A stretch of DNA of 64,000 bases from Novosphingobium sp. PP1Y. GTDB taxonomy: Bacteria > Pseudomonadota > Alphaproteobacteria > Sphingomonadales > Sphingomonadaceae. Shown piece after piece: positions 1-7,624 of this stretch (the first letter of the stretch is position 1; each line of letters starts with the position of its first letter). The position numbers and the translations under genes are program-made. The stretch spans positions 2,245,001-2,309,000 of the forward strand of contig NC_015580.1 in the NCBI RefSeq assembly GCF_000253255.1, read 5' to 3'. The notes beneath the pieces are model-generated. The model saw nothing but the letters and a program-made list of their open reading frames with translations. It made no database searches and was not told the origin of the DNA.

Positions 1-389
1 CCGACATGCGGCTGGAGTACCAGGGCATCAGGCCGCCGGTGGACCGTCCGGCCGATGCTTTCGATCCGGGCGCGAAGTACCATATCCCGGGCAACACGCC
101 CTACACACGCTACTTCCTGGCCCGCATCCTCCAGTTCCAGTTCTACCAGGCCGCATGCGAGCAGGCAGGTTGGAAGGGGCCGCTGCATCGCTGCAGCTTC
201 TACGGAAACAGGAAGGTGGGCGAGAACCTGGATCGCATGCTCGAGATGGGCATGTCCAAGCCCTGGCCGGAAGCGCTCAAGGCCTTCACCGGATCGAGCA
301 AGATGAGCGCCAAGCCGATGCTCGAGTATTTCGCTCCGCTCAAGAAGTGGCTCGACGAGCAGAACAAGGGCCAGAAGCAGGGCTGGTAA
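1..389 (+). CDS. M2 family (ACE-like) peptidyl-dipeptidase, C-terminal part
   Basis: About 128 residues remain and the frame is open to the window edge, so the N-terminus and the zinc site (HEXXH region) lie outside. The visible part aligns by eye with the end of human ACE: a PYxRYFxxxxxQFQFYxAAC block, then GPLHRCSxYG, then SKPWPEALxxFTG, an MLxYFxPLxxWL block and a terminal GW. Family members are zinc dipeptidyl carboxypeptidases that are usually exported. Identity is secure at family level; substrate and localisation cannot be judged from this fragment. Confidence 0.9.
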   Translation, partial: DMRLEYQGIRPPVDRPADAFDPGAKYHIPGNTPYTRYFLARILQFQFYQAACEQAGWKGPLHRCSFYGNRKVGENLDRMLEMGMSKPWPEALKAFTGSSKMSAKPMLEYFAPLKKWLDEQNKGQKQGW

Positions 390-397
390 CCGGATAA

Positions 398-426
398 CCG
401 CCCCGGCAGCAGTGCTGCCGGGGCGG
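398..426 (+). terminator. Strong hairpin after the M2 peptidase gene
   Basis: A perfect 13-bp GC-rich stem (398-410 with 414-426) closes on a 3-nt AGT loop, 8 nt after the stop codon. The following bases are not a clear T-run, so termination efficiency is uncertain. It also lies just beyond the 3' end of the convergent amn gene and may serve both strands. Confidence 0.65.
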
Positions 427-445
427 CTTGTCGTCTCGGCCTCGA

Positions 446-1876
446 TCAGCGGAACGGTGGTTCGTTGAAGGCGCGCAGTTTGCGGCTGTGCAGGCGGTCA
501 CCCTCCGAACGCAGCAGGTCGCAGGCTTCTAGGCCGATCTTGAGATGTCCGGCGATGGCTTCCTCGTAAAAGCGGTTGGCCTGTCCCGGCAGTTTCAGTT
601 CCCCGTGCAGCGGCTTGTCGGAAACGCACAGAAGCGTGCCGTAGGGAACGCGAAACCGGTATCCTTGCGCGCTGATCGTGGCGCTTTCCATGTCGATGCC
701 GATGGCGCGCGAGAGGCTGAAGCGATGGGCCGATGCAGTGTAGCGCAGTTCCCAGTTGCGATCGTCGGTCGTGACGACGGTGCCGGTGCGCATGCGCTTC
801 TTGAGGTTGGTTCCGCCTTCACCGCTGACGGTCTCGGCCGCCGTGGCCAGTGCCTGCTGGACTTCGGCGATGGCCGGGAGTGGAATTTCGGGTGGCAGGA
901 CCGGGTCGAGCACATGGTCGTCGCGCAAGTAGGCATGGGCAAGCACATAGTCGCCGATGCGCTGGCTTTCGCGCAAGCCGCCGCAATGGCCGATCATCAG
1001 CCAGGCTTCGGGCCGCAGGACGGCAAGGTGATCGGTGATCGTCTTGGCGTTGGAGGGGCCGACGCCGATATTGACGAGCGTGATGCCCGAACGGTCCTCG
1101 CGGATCAGGTGATAGGCCGGCATCTGGTGACGCCGCCATGCCGTGTCGGACAGGCGCTGGCGCGCATTGTCCACCGGCGCGTCGAGATAGAGCCCGCCAG
1201 CTCCCGATAGGGCGACGTAGTCGTCGCTCCCGATCATTCGGCCGGCCCAGTCAACGAATTCATCGACATAGCGGTGATAGTTGGTGAACAGGATGAAACG
1301 CTGACAGTGGTCCGGGCTGGTGCCGGTGTAGTGCGCCAGGCGTGCAAGGCTGAAGTCGGTCCGCAGCCCATCGAACAGGGCGAGCGGCAGCGGATCTTCG
1401 GGCGCGAAGAAGTCGATCCCGTCGGCGATCTCGTCGCCGATCATGGCAAGTTCGGTGCTTGGGAAATGGCAGGCAAGTTCCTGCGGCGTCACGCTTCCCA
1501 CCGCCACACCGTCGAGGACGTAGGGAAAGGGAATTTCCTGCGCCGAACGCGAGACTTCGACTTCGATCTCGTACTCGTCGTCCAGCAGCGAGAGCTGTGT
1601 CGAGAGATAGTCGGAGAACAGGTGCGGCCGGGTAATCGTGGTCACGTAAGTGCCGGGCTGGGCAAGACGGCCGAACGCCCGCGAATAGACGGCTCCGCGT
1701 TCCTTGCCGTGATAGGTGATCCGCAGTTCCGGGTAGCACCATTGGCGGTCGGCACGGCGCTCCGGCGGGGGCAGCGCGCCGGTCTTCACGAAGGCTTCGA
1801 TGTCGGATTTGAGGCAGGCGACGGCAGCCTCGTAAGTGCGGTTCAGGTGTTCAAGGGTCTGTTTTATCTTGTCCAT
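446..1876 (-). CDS. amn: AMP nucleosidase
   Basis: 476 residues, close to the usual length for Amn. The enzyme hydrolyses AMP to adenine and ribose 5-phosphate in the cytoplasm and tunes the adenylate pool. The C-terminal half carries the nucleoside phosphorylase-like fold, visible as VNIGVGPSNAKTITDHLAVL, then MIGHCGG and DYVLAHAYLR, and later IDMESATIS. The N-terminal half is the Amn-specific regulatory domain. The start ATG at 1876 begins MDKIKQTLEHLNRTYEAA, as in relatives. It is monocistronic, and a strong hairpin lies 25 nt upstream of the start, so post-transcriptional control is possible. Confidence 0.93.
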   Translation of the reverse strand: MDKIKQTLEHLNRTYEAAVACLKSDIEAFVKTGALPPPERRADRQWCYPELRITYHGKERGAVYSRAFGRLAQPGTYVTTITRPHLFSDYLSTQLSLLDDEYEIEVEVSRSAQEIPFPYVLDGVAVGSVTPQELACHFPSTELAMIGDEIADGIDFFAPEDPLPLALFDGLRTDFSLARLAHYTGTSPDHCQRFILFTNYHRYVDEFVDWAGRMIGSDDYVALSGAGGLYLDAPVDNARQRLSDTAWRRHQMPAYHLIREDRSGITLVNIGVGPSNAKTITDHLAVLRPEAWLMIGHCGGLRESQRIGDYVLAHAYLRDDHVLDPVLPPEIPLPAIAEVQQALATAAETVSGEGGTNLKKRMRTGTVVTTDDRNWELRYTASAHRFSLSRAIGIDMESATISAQGYRFRVPYGTLLCVSDKPLHGELKLPGQANRFYEEAIAGHLKIGLEACDLLRSEGDRLHSRKLRAFNEPPFR

Positions 1877-1900
1877 CGCCCAAAATTACGCCCTTCATAT

Positions 1901-1926
1901 TGCAGCGCAAGGGCACTTGCGCTGCA
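1901..1926 (-). other. Perfect 11-bp hairpin in the presumed amn 5' leader
   Basis: Arms 1901-1911 and 1916-1926 are perfectly complementary around a 4-nt loop. The hairpin sits 25-50 nt before the amn start codon. No T-run follows on the minus strand, so it is not an obvious terminator. It could be an attenuator, a protein site or a transcript-stabilising structure. Confidence 0.5.
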
Positions 1927-1957
1927 GCTGTGGTCGTCCGGGCGGCGCGCAACAGGA

Positions 1958-1991
1958 AAGGCCCCCGCTTCGTTGCCGAAGCGAGGGCCTT
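1958..1991 (-). terminator. Rho-independent terminator of rpsF-rpsR-rplI
   Basis: A 15-bp stem with one mismatch (1958-1972 with 1977-1991) and a 4-nt loop. On the minus strand it is followed by a short T-rich run. It lies 35 nt downstream of the rplI stop codon. Confidence 0.8.
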
Positions 1992-2026
1992 CAAACCTTG
2001 TGACGCGTAGTCGTTGAAGGTCAGGC

Positions 2027-2635
2027 TCAGGCCTGCTCTTCGCCTTCTGCCGCAGCAGCCTCTTCGGCTTCCTCGGTCACGATCTCGCCGGGCTCGGCGT
2101 TGGGATCGTAAGCCTCGGTGAAGCCTGCGGTGTCCTGTTCGAACATCGCTGCCATGACGTCGACGCCCTGCGCCTGCAGTTCGGCTTCGTCCGGCGAACG
2201 GGCAACGTTCACCTTGACGTTGACCGAGACTTCCGGGTGCAGGCTGACGCGAACGTCGAAGATGCCGAGCGTCTTGATCGGGCGTTCGAGCACGATCATC
2301 TGCTTGGCAACGTCGGCGCCGTCGGCGTTGAGTGCTTCGACGATGTCACGCACCGAAACCGAACCGTAGAGCTGGCCCGAGTTCGACGAGGCGCGGATCA
2401 GGACGACCTGCTTGCCTTCGACGCTCGACGAGTGCTGCTCGGCGGCCGAACGCTTTTCGGCGTTCTCGGCTTCGATCTTCGCGCGATTGGCTTCGAAGAC
2501 CTTCTTGTTGGCGTCGTTGGCGCGCAGCGCCTTCTTGTTCGGCAGCAGGTAGTTGCGCGCGAAACCGTCCTTGACGGAAACGACGTCGCCGATGTTGCCG
2601 AGCTTTTCGACGCGTTCGAGGAGGATGATGTCCAT
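2027..2635 (-). CDS. rplI: 50S ribosomal protein L9
   Basis: 202 residues. The N-terminal signature MDIILLERVEKLGNIGDVV and the YLLPNKKA segment are diagnostic of L9, a two-domain rRNA-binding protein of the large subunit. The core ends near residue 150. After it comes an acidic, Ala/Glu-rich tail of about 50 residues that E. coli L9 lacks; such tails are seen in sphingomonads. It is the third gene of the rpsF-rpsR-rplI operon, 14 nt after rpsR, and is followed by the operon terminator. Confidence 0.97.
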   Translation of the reverse strand: MDIILLERVEKLGNIGDVVSVKDGFARNYLLPNKKALRANDANKKVFEANRAKIEAENAEKRSAAEQHSSSVEGKQVVLIRASSNSGQLYGSVSVRDIVEALNADGADVAKQMIVLERPIKTLGIFDVRVSLHPEVSVNVKVNVARSPDEAELQAQGVDVMAAMFEQDTAGFTEAYDPNAEPGEIVTEEAEEAAAAEGEEQA

Positions 2636-2649
2636 GGGGCTAACCTCCC

Positions 2650-2874
2650 TTACTTGACGATGAAGGGCAGCAGGCCGATGTGCCGGGCGCGCTTGATCGC
2701 CTGGCTCAGTTCACGCTGCTTCTTGGCGGAAACCGCAGTGATGCGGCTCGGAACGATCTTGCCACGCTCGGACATGAAGCCCTGGAGCAGACGCACGTCC
2801 TTGTAGTCGATCTGCGGCGCGTTCTTGCCCGAGAACGGGCAGGACTTGCGGCGACGGAAAAATGCACGTGCCAT
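2650..2874 (-). CDS. rpsR: 30S ribosomal protein S18
   Basis: 74 residues, the usual length. Begins MARAFFRRRKSCPFSG and contains IDYKDVRLLQGF and SRITAVSAKKQRELSQAIKR, the conserved core of S18. S18 forms a heterodimer with S6 on the platform of the small subunit. The gene lies 3 nt after rpsF and 14 nt before rplI in a standard operon. Confidence 0.98.
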   Translation of the reverse strand: MARAFFRRRKSCPFSGKNAPQIDYKDVRLLQGFMSERGKIVPSRITAVSAKKQRELSQAIKRARHIGLLPFIVK

Positions 2875-2877
2875 GGA

Positions 2878-3240
2878 TCAGTTCCCCTCGCGTTCGCGGC
2901 GGCGACGGTTGTCGCGGTCCGACTTGCGCATCATGACCGACGGACCAGCTTCATGCTCGTCGACGCGGATGGTCATGTAGCGGATGACGTCTTCGTTGAT
3001 GGCAGTCTGACGCTCGAGCTCGGCGACGGTGTCGCCGTTGGCTTCGATGTTCAGCATCACGAAGTGAGCCTTGCGGTTACGCTTGATCTTGTACGCGAGG
3101 TTCTTGAGACCCCAGGTCTCGGTCTTGGTGACCTTGCCCTGGTTCGACTCGACGATCTCGGTAGCGGCGGCGGCCAGCGCATCAACCTGCGACTGGCTGA
3201 GATCCTGGCGCGCCAGGAAAATGTGCTCGTAAAGCGGCAC
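2878..3240 (-). CDS. rpsF: 30S ribosomal protein S6
   Basis: 120 residues when started at the GTG at 3240, giving (M)PLYEHIFLARQDLSQ, the canonical S6 N-terminus. An AAAGGAC ribosome binding site lies 6 nt upstream (3247-3253). A longer reading to 3315 adds 25 unrelated residues and has no such site, so it is rejected. The body contains the S6 fold with NLAYKIKRNRKAHF. The C-terminus is basic and ends REREGN. First gene of the rpsF-rpsR-rplI operon. Confidence 0.96.
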   Translation of the reverse strand: MPLYEHIFLARQDLSQSQVDALAAAATEIVESNQGKVTKTETWGLKNLAYKIKRNRKAHFVMLNIEANGDTVAELERQTAINEDVIRYMTIRVDEHEAGPSVMMRKSDRDNRRRREREGN

Positions 3241-3376
3241 AGCAGCGTCCTTTATCTGTCCTAACCGATCGCTGGCTTGTCCGCGGGATTGCGGGGCCCC
3301 TCCGGCTTTCTTCAACCTTCCACGCGATCCTTGCGGAAGGACGCGGAAGCGGGGCCCTTAGCCGATCTGCAGGCAT
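3241..3376 (-). promoter_or_regulatory. Structured leader and promoter region of the rpsF operon
   Basis: The 136 nt upstream of rpsF hold a GGGGCCCC palindrome (about 3294-3301) and a small TCCTT-CCGC-AAGGA hairpin. rpsF leaders in many bacteria carry an S6:S18-binding element that represses the operon. I cannot identify that motif with certainty here, so this is only a candidate. Confidence 0.3.
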
Positions 3377-3442
3377 TTGCAAGTGCAATGGACTAAACGC
3401 GCAGTCTTTTGCCGGCTCGCCTTCGCTTCGATGCGGCCCGAA

Positions 3443-4663
3443 TCAGCTCATCGCCAGTACGAGGTTCCGGACCTGCGGATAGACCTGACGTTCCCAGCGC
3501 GAACCGGAGAAGATGCCGTAGTGACCGACCCCCGGCTGCAGGTGATGGCGCTTGAGGTGCGGGCGCAGGCTGGAGCACAGGAAATGCGCCGCGGCGGTCT
3601 GGCCTACCGCGCAGATGTCGTCGCGCTCCCCCTCGACGGTGAGAATAGCCGTCTTGCGGATCGCCGAACAGTCGACGCGGCGGCCATGATGTTCCAGTTC
3701 ACCTTTTGCGAGCAGGGCGCGCTGGAAGACCTTGTCGATAGTCTCGAGATAGAACTCGGCGGTGAGGTCGAGGACGGCGAGATATTCGTCGTAGAATTCG
3801 ATGATCTTGTCCGCTTCCAGCTGCTCCAGGTCGGCGATGTGCTGGTAGAGCTTGCGGAACTGTGCGAAGTGCCGGTCCTGGTTCATCGCCATGAATGCCG
3901 AGAGCTGGACGAAGCCGGGATAGACCTTGCGTCCGGCGCCCTTGTAGCGCCAGGGGACCGGGTAGATCAGGTTGTCCTCGAACCAGGAATAGGGGTGGCT
4001 GGTGGCCAGTTCGTTGACGACCGTCGGCGATTCGCGGGTGTCGATCGGGCCGCCCATCAGCGACATCGAGCGGGGCTGGCAGGGATCGTCGTTCTGGGCC
4101 ATGACTGCCACTGCAGCGAGAACCGGGACGCAGGGTTGGCAGACCGCAAGGACATGCGCGCCCTGACCCAGTTCCTGCAGGAAGCGGATCACGTAGTCGA
4201 CATATTCGTCGAAGCCGAACCGTCCATCGCTTACCGGAACGTCGCGGGCATTCTTCCAGTCGGTGATATAAACGTCGTGATCGCGCAGGAGGGTTTCAAT
4301 CGTGCTGCGCAGAAGCGTGGCGAAGTGGCCGGACAGCGGCGCGACGACGAGGATCCTGGGTTGCGGTGCGACGACTTCGTCCTTGGCAAAGTGCAGCAGG
4401 TTGCCGAAGGGCATGTCCAGCGTCACTTCCTCGCGCACCGAAACCTCGCGGTTACCGGAGAGGACCCGGTCGATGCCGTAAGGCGGCCGGTGATGGGTGA
4501 TTGCGGTTGTGTTGAACACTTCCGCAAGTGCGAAGACGCGCCGCGTCATCGGTGTCGATGAGGCATGAGCCAGAAACTTGTTCCGGAAGCTGGTAGCCAG
4601 CAGCGATCCCATGCGCGCAGGTGCAAGCACGTCGCAATACGCCTGGTATGCGTGGTAAAGCAT
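3443..4663 (-). CDS. phaZ: Intracellular polyhydroxyalkanoate depolymerase
   Basis: 406 residues, the usual length for intracellular PHB depolymerases of the PhaZ type (TIGR01849). The protein degrades stored poly-3-hydroxybutyrate granules. It has an alpha/beta hydrolase fold. The lipase-box position reads AVCQPCVPVLAA around residues 173-184, with Cys175 in the nucleophile slot; a Cys nucleophile is characteristic of this family. YITDWKNARDVP near 132-143 is another family signature, and the end (VGHYGIFSGSRWE) supplies the catalytic His. It stands alone, divergent from the glutathione transferase gene. No PHA synthase or phasin gene is in the window. Confidence 0.92.
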   Translation of the reverse strand: MLYHAYQAYCDVLAPARMGSLLATSFRNKFLAHASSTPMTRRVFALAEVFNTTAITHHRPPYGIDRVLSGNREVSVREEVTLDMPFGNLLHFAKDEVVAPQPRILVVAPLSGHFATLLRSTIETLLRDHDVYITDWKNARDVPVSDGRFGFDEYVDYVIRFLQELGQGAHVLAVCQPCVPVLAAVAVMAQNDDPCQPRSMSLMGGPIDTRESPTVVNELATSHPYSWFEDNLIYPVPWRYKGAGRKVYPGFVQLSAFMAMNQDRHFAQFRKLYQHIADLEQLEADKIIEFYDEYLAVLDLTAEFYLETIDKVFQRALLAKGELEHHGRRVDCSAIRKTAILTVEGERDDICAVGQTAAAHFLCSSLRPHLKRHHLQPGVGHYGIFSGSRWERQVYPQVRNLVLAMS

Positions 4664-4790
4664 TGCTTGCGTCTACCCCTCGTTGCTTCGCCCGGCCCGA
4701 TTCTGAAAACAGAATCGCATTCGAGCTGGATTCATGCTGCGCTGCATCATAAACATATGCAAGCGAAAGCAGGCATTGGAGGCGGCGACG

Positions 4791-5459
4791 ATGAATGAGA
4801 CGGCCCCGACGACAGCGAAACTCACGATTTCCAGCAAGACCTATTCGGCATGGTCGCTGCGCGGTTGGCTCCTGTGCCGACTTGCCGGTCTGGAGGTGGA
4901 GGAGCGCAAGGTTGCCAACGATGCGGCGAACCGCGCCGAACTGCTGCTCCTGTCACCATCCGTGCTGGTGCCCCGGCTCAATTACAATGGCGCAAGTGTC
5001 TGGGATACCCTGGCAATTGCCGAGTTCCTGAACGAGCAGTTCCCCGAAGCCGGGTTGCTACCCAGGGACCCGATCGCACGGGCCCTGTGCCGCTCGATCT
5101 CGGGTGAGATCCATTCGGGCTTCAGTAACCTTCGCTCAGCCCTGCCTATGAATCTCAAGGTGAAGCATGAGAGCTTTCCCGTGTTCTCCGGCGCCAGGCC
5201 GGACATCGAGCGAATCGAATCGATCTGGCAGGACTGCCTCGAACGTTTCGGCGGCCCCTTCCTGTTCGGCGCGCAACCGACCATGGCCGATGCGATGTAC
5301 GCTCCCGTGGCGACCCGCTTCATTACTTACGCCGTCCCGCTCGCACCTGAGTGTGCAGCTTACTGCGGCACGATCTTCGAGTGGGCACCGATGCAGGAAT
5401 GGATTGCCGCCGCAAAGGCGGAGCCGGAGGAAATGGAAGAGCTCGAAGTGGAGTTTTGA
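4791..5459 (+). CDS. Glutathione S-transferase family protein
   Basis: 222 residues from the ATG at 4791, which has a GGAGG site 8 nt upstream. An alternative start at 4734 lacks one and adds residues unlike a GST. The N-terminal thioredoxin-like domain (about 10-85) contains ISSKTYSAWSLRGWLLCRLA and VPRLNYNG, where a cis-proline precedes the beta strand. The C-terminal helical domain contains PTMADAMYAPVATRF, the usual GST helix-6 motif. Probably cytosolic conjugation or detoxification; the substrate is unknown. Divergent from phaZ across 127 nt that must hold both promoters. Confidence 0.85.
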   Translation: MNETAPTTAKLTISSKTYSAWSLRGWLLCRLAGLEVEERKVANDAANRAELLLLSPSVLVPRLNYNGASVWDTLAIAEFLNEQFPEAGLLPRDPIARALCRSISGEIHSGFSNLRSALPMNLKVKHESFPVFSGARPDIERIESIWQDCLERFGGPFLFGAQPTMADAMYAPVATRFITYAVPLAPECAAYCGTIFEWAPMQEWIAAAKAEPEEMEELEVEF

Positions 5460-5499
5460 GGTGGCAAGTCGCAGCGGGTTCAGGCGGCTTGCAAAGCCC

Positions 5500-5537
5500 C
5501 GAAAGCAAAAGACCCGGCGAACATGAAGTCCGCCGGG
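5500..5537 (-). terminator. Rho-independent terminator of the flagellin gene
   Basis: A 7-bp GC stem (5513-5519 with 5531-5537) is followed on the minus strand by a T-rich run (5500-5512), 33 nt after the flagellin stop codon. It could also limit read-through from the convergent GST gene. Confidence 0.7.
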
Positions 5538-5569
5538 CCCCTTGGGGACCGTGAAACTGGTCGGATAGA

Positions 5570-6397
5570 TTAGCCGCGCAGCAGCGACATGACGTTCTGC
5601 TGGGCCTGATTGGCCTGAGCGATCATCGCGGTCGATGCCTGCGACAGGATCTGGGCCTTGGCCATCGCGGTGGTTTCGGCCGAGTAGTCGGCGTCTTCGA
5701 TCCGCGAACGGGCGTCGGAAAGGTTGGTGACGTTAGCGGTCATCGTATTGACGGCCGAGTCGAGGCGGTTCTGCGAGGCACCGAGGTTGGCGCGCAGCGT
5801 CGAGACTTCGTCCATGGCGGTGTCGAGGCTGTCGAGTTCGGTACCGGCCAGGGCCTGGACGTCGACTGCGAGAGCCGCGGTCATACCGGTTCCGGCGCTG
5901 ACGTCGCTGAAGGTGAGGTCGATGGTGTCCGAAGCGTTCGCGCCGACCTGGATGGTCACGACGCCAGCGGTGCCGGCGGTGCCGTCGAACAGCTTGTTGC
6001 CGTTGAACTCGGTGTTGCCGAGAACGTCGGTGATCTGGTCCTGAAGCTGCGTAACTTCGGTCTGGATACGGGTGCGGTCATCGGCCGAATAGGTGTCGTT
6101 CGATGCCTGGACAGTAAGTTCGCGAACACGCTGGAGCATGTTGGTGACTTCCGAAAGGGCGCCGTCAGCGGTCTGTGCCATCGAGATGCCATCGTTGGCA
6201 TTGCGGATGCCCTGGCTCATGCCCTTGATCTGCGAGGTCATGGAGGTGGAAATCGCGAGGCCGGCGGCGTCATCCTTGGCGGAGTTGATGCGCTTGCCGG
6301 TCGACAGGCGTTCCATGGCGGTACCGAGCATCTTGCTGGCGGAATTCGAAGCGTTGGTAGCGACGATGGCGCTGATATTCGTGTTGATGACAGACAT
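5570..6397 (-). CDS. fliC: Flagellin
   Basis: 275 residues, a short alphaproteobacterial flagellin. The conserved N-terminal D0/D1 region starts MSVINTNISAIVATNASN and contains LSTGKRINSAKDDAAGLAIS and ANDGISMAQTADGAL. The C-terminal D0 region ends QANQAQQNVMSLLRG. The central variable region (about 140-190) is very small. It is exported by the flagellar type III apparatus and polymerises into the filament. No other flagellar gene lies in the window, so it is transcribed alone. A GGGGA ribosome binding site is 7 nt upstream. Confidence 0.96.
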   Translation of the reverse strand: MSVINTNISAIVATNASNSASKMLGTAMERLSTGKRINSAKDDAAGLAISTSMTSQIKGMSQGIRNANDGISMAQTADGALSEVTNMLQRVRELTVQASNDTYSADDRTRIQTEVTQLQDQITDVLGNTEFNGNKLFDGTAGTAGVVTIQVGANASDTIDLTFSDVSAGTGMTAALAVDVQALAGTELDSLDTAMDEVSTLRANLGASQNRLDSAVNTMTANVTNLSDARSRIEDADYSAETTAMAKAQILSQASTAMIAQANQAQQNVMSLLRG

Positions 6398-6460
6398 GAC
6401 TTTTTCCCCAGTTTAAAGCGTTTCGGGTCCGCGTCATTTGGCGTTCCCTTGACATGGGGA

Positions 6461-6486
6461 AGAACGGCCACCGGAAGGGGGCTTTA
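6461..6486 (-). promoter_or_regulatory. Possible sigma-28-type promoter of the flagellin gene
   Basis: On the minus strand TAAA (6486-6483) is followed after 14 nt by GCCGTTCT (6468-6461), resembling the flagellar sigma consensus TAAA-N15-GCCGATAA. The match in the second half of the -10 element is poor and the spacing is one short, so this is tentative. Confidence 0.3.
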
Positions 6487-6656
6487 AGGCCGCAGACGAT
6501 TTTTTCTCTCCCCGAAGTGGCAGCAGAGGAGACGAGTGCCAGGTAAAATCGGCGGTTTTCCCGGGCCTTGCACGCCTTTTTCTTGATCCTTGCAGCTTCT
6601 GCGGACATGCACGCGTTCTCAAGCTGGAAACAGCGACACGAAGGAAATCGGCTTAG

Positions 6657-7601
6657 ATGGCTACCGGCCTAGTTGCCCTGCTCGACGACGTATCGGTTAT
6701 CGCCCGCGCCGCCGCGGCCTCGCTCGACGATGTCGGGGCAGGGGTGGCCAAGGCCGGCAGCAAGGCGGCGGGCGTCGTCATCGACGATGCGGCCGTGACG
6801 CCCGGCTACGTCACCGAGTTTACGCCCGACCGCGAATTGCCGATCATCTGGCAGATCACCAAGGGCAGCCTGCGCAACAAGCTGTTGATCCTGCTGCCGA
6901 TCGCGCTGCTGCTCAGCGCCTTCCTGCCTTGGGCGATCACGCCGATCCTGATGCTGGGCGGCCTCTACCTCGCCTTCGAGGGCGCGGAGAAAGTCATCGA
7001 GAAGCTGGGCGGGGCGCAGCACGGGGAAACGCTGGAGACCCCGGTCGAAGACATCGCGGCATTCGAGAAGACCCGCGTATCGGGAGCGATCCGCACCGAC
7101 CTGATCCTGTCGGCCGAGATCATGGCGATCGCGCTGTCGGAAGTGGCCGACAGTTCGTTCCTCTCGCGTGCGGCAGCGCTGGCCGTGGTCGGCGTGCTGA
7201 TCACTGCAGTCGTCTATGGCGCCGTCGCGCTGATCGTGAAGATGGATGACATCGGCCTGCATCTCGCACAAAAGGAAAGCCGCGCGGCGCAGAGCGTCGG
7301 GCGTGTGTTGCTCAGGGCGATGCCCAAGGTGTTGGCGCTGCTGAGCACGGTCGGCACGCTGGCGATGCTCTGGGTTGGCGGCGGGATCATTCTCCATGGC
7401 CTCGAGGAGCTTGGCCTGGGCTATCCGGCGCATCTGGCGCATGACCTTCAGCACACCGTCGAAGCTGCGGCGGGAGCGCTTGGCGGTATACTTGGCTGGG
7501 TCAGCTATGCCCTGGCATCAGCAATGGCCGGCATTGTCCTTGGGACGGTAATTGCCTTGGTTGTCCACCTGATTGCGAAGGCACGCGGCACCGCACACTG
7601 A
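6657..7601 (+). CDS. DUF808 family inner membrane protein (YedI-like)
   Basis: 314 residues. Begins MATGLVALLDDVSVIARAAA, then KAAGVVIDDAAVTPGYV, both typical of DUF808/YedI. Several hydrophobic segments follow: about 80-100 (KLLILLPIALLLSAFLPWAI), 105-115, 160-200, 220-245 and 280-305, so it is a polytopic membrane protein. No biochemical role is established for the family and I infer none. It is divergent from flagellin and convergent with the Mur ligase gene; a small hairpin at 7605-7619 separates the last two. Confidence 0.88.
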   Translation: MATGLVALLDDVSVIARAAAASLDDVGAGVAKAGSKAAGVVIDDAAVTPGYVTEFTPDRELPIIWQITKGSLRNKLLILLPIALLLSAFLPWAITPILMLGGLYLAFEGAEKVIEKLGGAQHGETLETPVEDIAAFEKTRVSGAIRTDLILSAEIMAIALSEVADSSFLSRAAALAVVGVLITAVVYGAVALIVKMDDIGLHLAQKESRAAQSVGRVLLRAMPKVLALLSTVGTLAMLWVGGGIILHGLEELGLGYPAHLAHDLQHTVEAAAGALGGILGWVSYALASAMAGIVLGTVIALVVHLIAKARGTAH

Positions 7602-7624
7602 CTTGCGAGCGCCGCTCGCCCCTG

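Noticed and set aside
3377..4561. 394-codon plus-strand frame opposite phaZ
   Set aside because: Antisense shadow; no ribosome binding site and atypical composition.
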